Assembly (NCBI GenBank): GCA_007118075.1
Contig: SKSH01000144.1
Span: 1-9,206, forward strand
DNA length: 9,206 nucleotides
Reading direction: 5' to 3'
Origin: Halobacteriales archaeon
GTDB lineage: Archaea > Halobacteriota > Halobacteria > Halobacteriales > SKSH01
The position numbers and the translations under genes were made by a program. The notes below the pieces were generated by a model. It did not search any database. It was not told the DNA's origin and saw only the letters and a list, made by a program, of their open reading frames with translations. Below, piece after piece: positions 5,316 to 9,206 of the stretch (the stretch's first letter is position 1; each line of letters begins with the position of its first letter).

Positions 5316-6926
5316 TCACCGACGGGTTCGAAGCAGAAGGTACCCAGCGAGTGCTCCGATCGCGAACAACGTCCCGGCGATGGCCGGTCCGGGGATGCCA
5401 TCGGCATCGGGCGTCGGTGTTGGGGTTGGGGTCGGTGTTTGCACCGGTTCCTCACCGTGGACCTCATCCAGCGCATCGGCCGACGGGGCAGAGACGATCC
5501 AGACGCGGTCATCCTCGACCATCACCTCGATCGCAAGTTCGTAGCCCTCCATGGGATCGAGGCTGTAGGTCCGATCAGCATCCTCGAGTGCCTCACCACC
5601 CATCCCGAGGATGGCCGCCTCGTATGCATCAGCGAAGGTCTCGGCTTGCTCACCGTCGCTCCAGGCGATCTTCCAGACGGCACCCGTCTCACCGGCATCG
5701 TTCGCATACGCGTAGAGATAGTCGTTCTGCCAACCCTCGGTCTCAGGTAGTACGTATGTCAGATCACCTCCGGCGTGACCGGTCAGGAATAGGTTTATGT
5801 CGGCCGCCTGGACCACCCCACCGGTCTCATAACTCGGTGCAACGAGCATCGCTGTCAGGCCATGTTGGCCGATACGGTCCTTGATCGGCTCTCCATCATC
5901 ATCGACGATACGGTCCCAGTCGGCACTGCTGCGATCGGGTACTTCGATATCGGCGAGTTTGAACGAGCCGAGTAGTTCGGGGTTGAGCACCTCCGTCATC
6001 GAAGCCGGCGGCTCATCCAACAGTTGATCGACACCACCCCATCCCTCCGCCTCGTGTGTCTCGGCGACGAGCGGTGAATTGTACGCGGCGAGCATGTCGA
6101 TCACAAGCCCCCAGTACGCTGGCTCCTCAGCCGGTGGAGACGACGGGATAATGCACTCATCGACCCACGCATCGGTGCCACATCGATCCTCGTAGGTGGA
6201 ATCGAGCAACACCGCATCACCCTCGGCGATAGCACGCCCAGCCATCGATCCATCGCTGGTCTCGACGTTGATCATCGCGTCGAGATCGAAGTGTTGGTCC
6301 TGCAACGCATGTTGTAACTCGTGTGCCAACGTCACCTGGTTGATCTCGATCTCACCGGGTTCCTCGACAATGAAGCCCATGAACTCATCCTGGAAGTTGT
6401 AAAAGGCGGCCGGGAACCCCGTTCGAACGGAGAGGTGGACATCGAACGGATCGTCGTCCTGGCCGGCATACAACATCTTTGCCAATCGCGCTCGCTCCCA
6501 TTGCCAATCGGCGTCTGAGACACCCTCGAGCGACTCCTCGACGGTCGCTCGGTACTCCTCGCGGGTCATGAACTCGATATCAGGCAGCTCATCGAAGGTG
6601 AGACACCGGAGGGCCTCGACCCTCGCGGCGGTTCGTGCGGCGAGCGATTCAACCTCCTCTTCGGTCAGCCCGTCGCTCGCATCGAGCTCGAGGGGTTCGT
6701 CGTACCAGTAGCCCTCGACCCACCCGATCACGTCGGCGGTCTCACCGTCTGGATCTGACCGATCATCTGGCGGTGTGGCAGCACACGGCTCGATATGGGC
6801 ATCACCGAGTTGGTCAGCTGCATCGACCGACTCATCACCACCGGCGGCCGCACTCGCCGCTGCGACGCCGACGACGGCGATGAAGAGCACCGCTGCGAAC
6901 ACCATCCATCGCAGCTCAGCGCGCAT
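5316..6926 (-). CDS. Hvo_1808-type secreted, membrane-anchored HELQH metallopeptidase-like surface protein
   Basis: The 536-aa product has a signal peptide (RAELRWMVF, then a hydrophobic run to about residue 28 ending AASAAAG). The body contains HELQH at 202-206, a zincin HExxH motif in the context LAHELQHALQDQHFDL. E235 in AEGDA is a likely third metal ligand. Four Cys (48, 108, 249, 258) could form two disulfides outside the cell. A Thr-Pro stalk (five TP pairs, 497-506) precedes GIPGP, a membrane segment (about 514-532) and RTRR. This is the layout of haloarchaeal C-terminally anchored surface proteins, although the PGF of PGF-CTERM reads PGP here. I place it in the Hvo_1808 surface protein family from memory. 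The ATG at 6926 gives a clean signal peptide; a TTG at 7007 would add 27 unsuited residues. It lies 126 bp after glmU on the same strand. Substrate unknown. Confidence 0.75.
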   Translation of the reverse strand: MRAELRWMVFAAVLFIAVVGVAAASAAAGGDESVDAADQLGDAHIEPCAATPPDDRSDPDGETADVIGWVEGYWYDEPLELDASDGLTEEEVESLAARTAARVEALRCLTFDELPDIEFMTREEYRATVEESLEGVSDADWQWERARLAKMLYAGQDDDPFDVHLSVRTGFPAAFYNFQDEFMGFIVEEPGEIEINQVTLAHELQHALQDQHFDLDAMINVETSDGSMAGRAIAEGDAVLLDSTYEDRCGTDAWVDECIIPSSPPAEEPAYWGLVIDMLAAYNSPLVAETHEAEGWGGVDQLLDEPPASMTEVLNPELLGSFKLADIEVPDRSSADWDRIVDDDGEPIKDRIGQHGLTAMLVAPSYETGGVVQAADINLFLTGHAGGDLTYVLPETEGWQNDYLYAYANDAGETGAVWKIAWSDGEQAETFADAYEAAILGMGGEALEDADRTYSLDPMEGYELAIEVMVEDDRVWIVSAPSADALDEVHGEEPVQTPTPTPTPTPDADGIPGPAIAGTLFAIGALAGYLLLRTRR

Positions 6927-7052
6927 GCGATCGCTCCATGTATGGGTCGTGGTCTGTGTCGACCGACATCGATTGTGACCATCGAAGTTTCGCCATCTCG
7001 ACTCCAAGTGAGGTGGCGTTGAAGATAAATCCTGAACCTGACAGGCTCGCTC

Positions 7053-8237
7053 TCAGGGCGACCGGAGCACGACCGACCCAGGTTTCGTCGTCGCCTCTGA
7101 GGGTAAGACGAGTCCGGCATTGAGGCTCGTGTTGATTCCGGTGTGTACCTCGTGGCCGAGGATGACCCCGAACTTTCGACGACCGGTATCGCGAAGCGCT
7201 CCCTTGATCGGTACCTTCACCGATGCACCATCATGTCGCAGGTTGGCGACCGTCGTCCCAGCTCCCAGGTTGACCCCCATGCCGAGGATGGAGTCACCGA
7301 TGTAGCTCAGGTGACTTGCGGTCGCCTCGCGCATGAGGATGGATGCCTTCACCTCGGTGGCATGCCCGACCGTCGCATCTGGGCCGATGACCGCTCCATC
7401 GCGTACATAGGCGTGTGGGCCGACCGTCGCCCCCGAGGCGATGACGACCGGGCCGCGAAGCGTACTCCCGGCCTCGACCGTCGCCCCTGCCTCTACCACG
7501 ACCGGCCCCTCGATCGAGGCTGAGGGGTGGAGGTCACCCTCCAGGCGCGTCTCCAGTTGATCGAGGACCACCTCGGTGGCTCCCAGTAGGTCCCATGGGT
7601 AGCCGACATCCAACCAGTACTCGTCATGTGCGATGACCCTGACACCTGATTCGATGCGCTGTGCGATCGCATCGGTCAACTCGAGCTCACCTCTGGCGCT
7701 CTCATCCACCGCCGCGAGCGCATCAGCCAACCCAGCATCGACGAGGTACAAGCCTGCGTTGATCAGGTTCGAGGGTGGATCAGCTGGCTTCTCGACGATA
7801 TCGACCAACCGACCATCCTCGACCGAGAGCACCCCATACTGGGTGGGATCGTCGACGGTCGTCCCGACCAACGCAGGTGCCGTGGTATCGACGAGTCGGT
7901 GCAGCACATCGCCCTCAACGAGCACGTCACCGTTGAGCACGAGAAACGGTGCTTCGACGGTCTCGCTGGCCACCACGACCGCGTCGGCGGTACCGCGTTG
8001 CTCGGGCTGTTCGACGTACGCCACCGGGACCGACTCGACCTCGTCGCCGATCGACTGGCGGATCCGGTCACCCTCATACCCGACCACGATGACGAAGCGG
8101 TCGACCACGGGTGCCGCCTGGGTGAGGATGTGCTTCAACAGTGGCTGGCCGGCGACAGGCAACAGCGGCTTGGGGATCCGGTCGGTGAGTGGCCCCATCC
8201 GGGTGCCGCGACCAGCGGCGAGGACGACTGCTTCCAT
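7053..8237 (-). CDS. glmU: Bifunctional sugar-1-phosphate nucleotidyltransferase / acetyltransferase (archaeal GlmU)
   Basis: It should acetylate glucosamine-1-phosphate with acetyl-CoA and couple GlcNAc-1-phosphate to UTP, giving UDP-GlcNAc. The 394-aa product is complete. The nucleotidyltransferase domain (1-230) has LAAGRGTRMGPLTDRIPKP (6-24), RGTADA (81-86), LNGDVL (101-106), VEKP (148-151), INAGLY (159-164) and YWLDVGYPWDLL (207-218). The beta-helix domain (about 236-390) ends with the GlmU-type acetyltransferase signature: HLSYIGDS (309-316), GVNLGAGTTVANLRHDG (321-337) and K341. H309, Y312, N332 and K341 keep the spacing I remember for catalytic residues of the Sulfolobus ST0452 enzyme. 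It shares direction with the metallopeptidase gene downstream (126 bp) and the CxxC protein upstream (167 bp). A stem-loop lies just before its ATG. Activity on galactosamine-1-phosphate is also possible. Confidence 0.92.
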   Translation of the reverse strand: MEAVVLAAGRGTRMGPLTDRIPKPLLPVAGQPLLKHILTQAAPVVDRFVIVVGYEGDRIRQSIGDEVESVPVAYVEQPEQRGTADAVVVASETVEAPFLVLNGDVLVEGDVLHRLVDTTAPALVGTTVDDPTQYGVLSVEDGRLVDIVEKPADPPSNLINAGLYLVDAGLADALAAVDESARGELELTDAIAQRIESGVRVIAHDEYWLDVGYPWDLLGATEVVLDQLETRLEGDLHPSASIEGPVVVEAGATVEAGSTLRGPVVIASGATVGPHAYVRDGAVIGPDATVGHATEVKASILMREATASHLSYIGDSILGMGVNLGAGTTVANLRHDGASVKVPIKGALRDTGRRKFGVILGHEVHTGINTSLNAGLVLPSEATTKPGSVVLRSP

Positions 8238-8243
8238 GGTGTC

Positions 8244-8268
8244 GTTTCACGGGGTGGTCCCATGAAAC
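8244..8268 (-). promoter_or_regulatory. Stem-loop directly upstream of glmU start
   Basis: As minus-strand RNA the arms GUUUCAUGGG and CCCGUGAAAC pair over 10 bp with a 5-base loop, including one G-U pair. On the plus strand that pair is a C-A mismatch, so the structure fits the glmU mRNA best. Only 6 nt separate it from the ATG at 8237. If transcribed, it would cover the ribosome landing site. As DNA it could instead be an operator. Confidence 0.4.
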
Positions 8269-8317
8269 CGATGGAGGGACAGTCCCATAGCCGAATCGGC
8301 GGTTGAGACAGAGTGGT

Positions 8318-8408
8318 GACTGATACCCAAGCGTATCAACCACGGTCAGCTGCTCGCGTGCGGTATTCGAGACGAAAGCATCGACCTTCAGGGCGGGGTG
8401 GATATCAC
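8318..8408 (+). mobile_element. Degenerate IS200/IS605-type right end, plus strand
   Basis: Positions 8374-8408 match the 35-nt right-end core at 4587-4553 (minus strand) at 28 of 35 bases without gaps. They share GAAAGC, TCG, the TTCAG loop, GCGGGG and GGAT-TCA; mismatches fall at core positions 7, 11, 12, 19, 26, 31 and 35. The stem is partly broken by A-G mismatches, so this copy is decayed or a variant. Upstream lies TGATAC-6 nt-GTATCA (8321-8338), an inverted repeat that could be another scaffold stem. The presumed element end overlaps the stop codon of the CxxC protein gene (8405-8407). No tnpB coding sequence precedes it: glmU begins at 8237 on the other strand. Confidence 0.45.
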
Positions 8409-8713
8409 TCCTCGGGTGCTTCCTCGTCTGCGACCGCCTCTGTATCGTCGACCTCCTCGTCGGAAGCGGCCTCCTCCTCAGCAGGTGCTTCTTCGGTGGC
8501 ATCCGGTTCATCAGCCTCGCCGAGCGGTTCGTACCCGGCCATCGATACCTTATCGGCGATCTCCTCTGCGGTGACGTCGCCAAAGACGGTCACGATATTC
8601 TCATAGCGGTCGGCATCGACCGACTCGACTTCATCGAGCATCTCGATCGCCGTCTCGACCACCGATTCACAGCCCTGACACGTCATCCCTTGAACGCGTA
8701 CCGTCGTCGTCAT
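8405..8713 (-). CDS. Heavy-metal-associated (HMA) CxxC protein with acidic tail, copper-chaperone-like
   Basis: HMA-domain proteins bind soft metals, mostly Cu(I), and pass them to P-type ATPases or regulators. The 102-aa product starts MTTTVRVQGMTCQGC, with the metal-binding GMTCxxC at 10-15 (C12, C15). The rest of the fold follows: helix ESVVETAIEML, strand VESVDADRYENIVTVFG, helix EEIADKVSMAGYEP. The HMA domain ends near residue 65. The tail, residues 66-102, is low complexity with about 20 Asp or Glu and no Cys, His or Met, so it probably does not bind copper. It may aid solubility in high salt. I chose the ATG at 8713; the in-frame TTG at 8746 would add residues outside the fold. The stop codon lies inside the end of the degenerate IS605-type sequence, so the tail might have been altered by an insertion. 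Confidence 0.9.
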   Translation of the reverse strand: MTTTVRVQGMTCQGCESVVETAIEMLDEVESVDADRYENIVTVFGDVTAEEIADKVSMAGYEPLGEADEPDATEEAPAEEEAASDEEVDDTEAVADEEAPEE

Positions 8714-8746
8714 TATGCTACCTGGAAGACAGCCACCGACGTTCAA

Positions 8747-8755
8747 GTGTATACC
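8747..8755 (-). promoter_or_regulatory. TATA-like box for the CxxC protein gene
   Basis: On the minus strand this reads GGTATACAC, about 34-42 nt upstream of the ATG at 8713. A start site about 25 nt downstream would leave a leader near 10 nt. The stretch 8714-8886 serves two divergent genes. Confidence 0.4.
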
Positions 8756-8795
8756 GAAAGGCGGGCGAGCGTGTTCCTTTGTTCGAACGGTTCCA

Positions 8796-8828
8796 TCGAG
8801 GGGTAGGTACTGTCGCTACAATCCTCGA
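8796..8828. repeat. Nested inverted repeats in the divergent intergenic region
   Basis: Outer arms TCGAGG (8796-8801) and CCTCGA (8823-8828) enclose inner arms GTAG (8803-8806) and CTAC (8816-8819) around a 9-base loop. A perfect GTTCGAAC palindrome lies nearby at 8781-8788. They sit between the CxxC gene and the Rieske gene and could bind a regulator shared by both. No regulator is encoded in the window. Confidence 0.3.
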
Positions 8829-8886
8829 GCTCATCCGTCCTCGCCGACCGTTGTACCTAACTGCGACCGTCACACACCACCGGTCG

Positions 8887-9206
8887 ATGGGCGACCGACA
8901 ACAGCTGACGACCGTGGAGACGGTCCAAGAAGCTGGTGCCTGGGTCTGCACCGTCGAGACGGCCACCGAGGAACGGGATGAACTCCTGTTGCTCGCCTGT
9001 GACGCGGAGGTGCCCGTCACTGCCTGGATCAACCGATGCACCCACGAGGACCAACGCCTCTATCGCGAACCGATCGGGGCGGTCATCCGCGATGATGCAG
9101 TGGTCTGTCCTCGCCATGGTTCACACTTCGATACCTGTAGCGGTGCCTGGGATAACGGTGAGGCGGCCGAGACCACCCTCGTGTCGGTGGCCATCGAGGT
9201 CGCCGA
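8887..9206 (+). CDS. Rieske-type [2Fe-2S] protein, N-terminal part (cut by window edge)
   Basis: The first 106 codons run open to the window edge. A Rieske cluster site is clear: C51-T-H53 and, 20 residues on, C74-P-R-H77 followed by GSHFD. In this fold two Cys and two His hold a [2Fe-2S] cluster. The sequence after it, SGAWDNGEAAET and then LVSVAIEV, looks like the domain's end, so the protein is probably a small stand-alone ferredoxin-like Rieske protein and little may be missing. No signal peptide or membrane segment precedes the domain, so it should be cytosolic. That argues against a cytochrome bc1-type subunit. It may pass electrons to an oxygenase or another redox enzyme. The ATG at 8887 fits; TTGTACCTAA at 8851-8860 is a weak TATA candidate for a leaderless transcript. 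It is divergent from the CxxC protein gene. Confidence 0.9.
   Translation, partial: MGDRQQLTTVETVQEAGAWVCTVETATEERDELLLLACDAEVPVTAWINRCTHEDQRLYREPIGAVIRDDAVVCPRHGSHFDTCSGAWDNGEAAETTLVSVAIEVA

Noticed and set aside
5409..5438. G/T-rich repeat as a possible microsatellite or regulatory repeat
   Set aside because: It is the coding sequence for the Thr-Pro stalk and uses varied codons, so protein selection explains it.
6927..7007. TTG start extending the metallopeptidase by 27 residues
   Set aside because: The extension is polar and would bury the signal peptide. The ATG at 6926 directly precedes the charged and hydrophobic signal.
1..9206. CRISPR array or complete insertion sequence
   Set aside because: No regularly spaced direct repeats and no transposase gene were found on either strand. 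Only solo IS605-type right ends are present.

Overview
The window reads as haloarchaeal chromosome (class Halobacteria). Signs are moderately high GC with GC-rich third codon positions, acid-rich proteins, starts with little or no leader, an archaeal-type two-domain sugar nucleotidyltransferase/acetyltransferase, a surface protein with a Thr/Pro stalk and C-terminal anchor like PGF-CTERM proteins, a VapBC-type pair, and IS200/IS605-type right-end sequences. The genus cannot be fixed from the sequence alone.

Layout from left to right. Positions 1-335 (minus strand) hold the N-terminal part of a Fic-family protein, cut by the window edge. From about 336 to 1446 the DNA is partly AT-rich and gene-poor. 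It holds one possible small basic protein (520-795, minus) and several inverted repeats. Positions 1447-4434 (minus) are a tight two-gene unit: a sugar-phosphate nucleotidyltransferase with a left-handed beta-helix tail, followed after 3 bp by glmS. Positions 4553-5289 are an accessory patch: a solo IS605-type right end on the minus strand, an intact vapB-like antitoxin gene, and a vapC-like PIN toxin gene broken by two compensating frameshifts. Positions 5316-8713 return to the minus strand: a secreted, membrane-anchored HELQH metallopeptidase-like protein (Hvo_1808-type), an archaeal GlmU, and a small CxxC heavy-metal-binding protein with an acidic tail. A Rieske-type [2Fe-2S] protein starts divergently at 8887 and runs off the right edge.

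The core theme is UDP-GlcNAc synthesis. GlmS makes glucosamine-6-phosphate. GlmU carries signatures for both N-acetylation and uridylyl transfer. The second nucleotidyltransferase lacks the acetyltransferase signature and probably makes another sugar nucleotide or only does the uridylyl step. The phosphoglucosamine mutase (GlmM) needed between them is not in the window. These sugars would feed surface glycosylation.

The best candidates for a second look are the two IS605/TnpB-type right ends, one well preserved and one degenerate. They match at 28 of 35 bases, lie in opposite orientation, and face outward from a 3.86-kb segment (4553-8408) that holds vapBC, the metallopeptidase and glmU. No tnpB gene is present, so any guide-RNA role would have to work in trans. 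Nothing here proves a new system.
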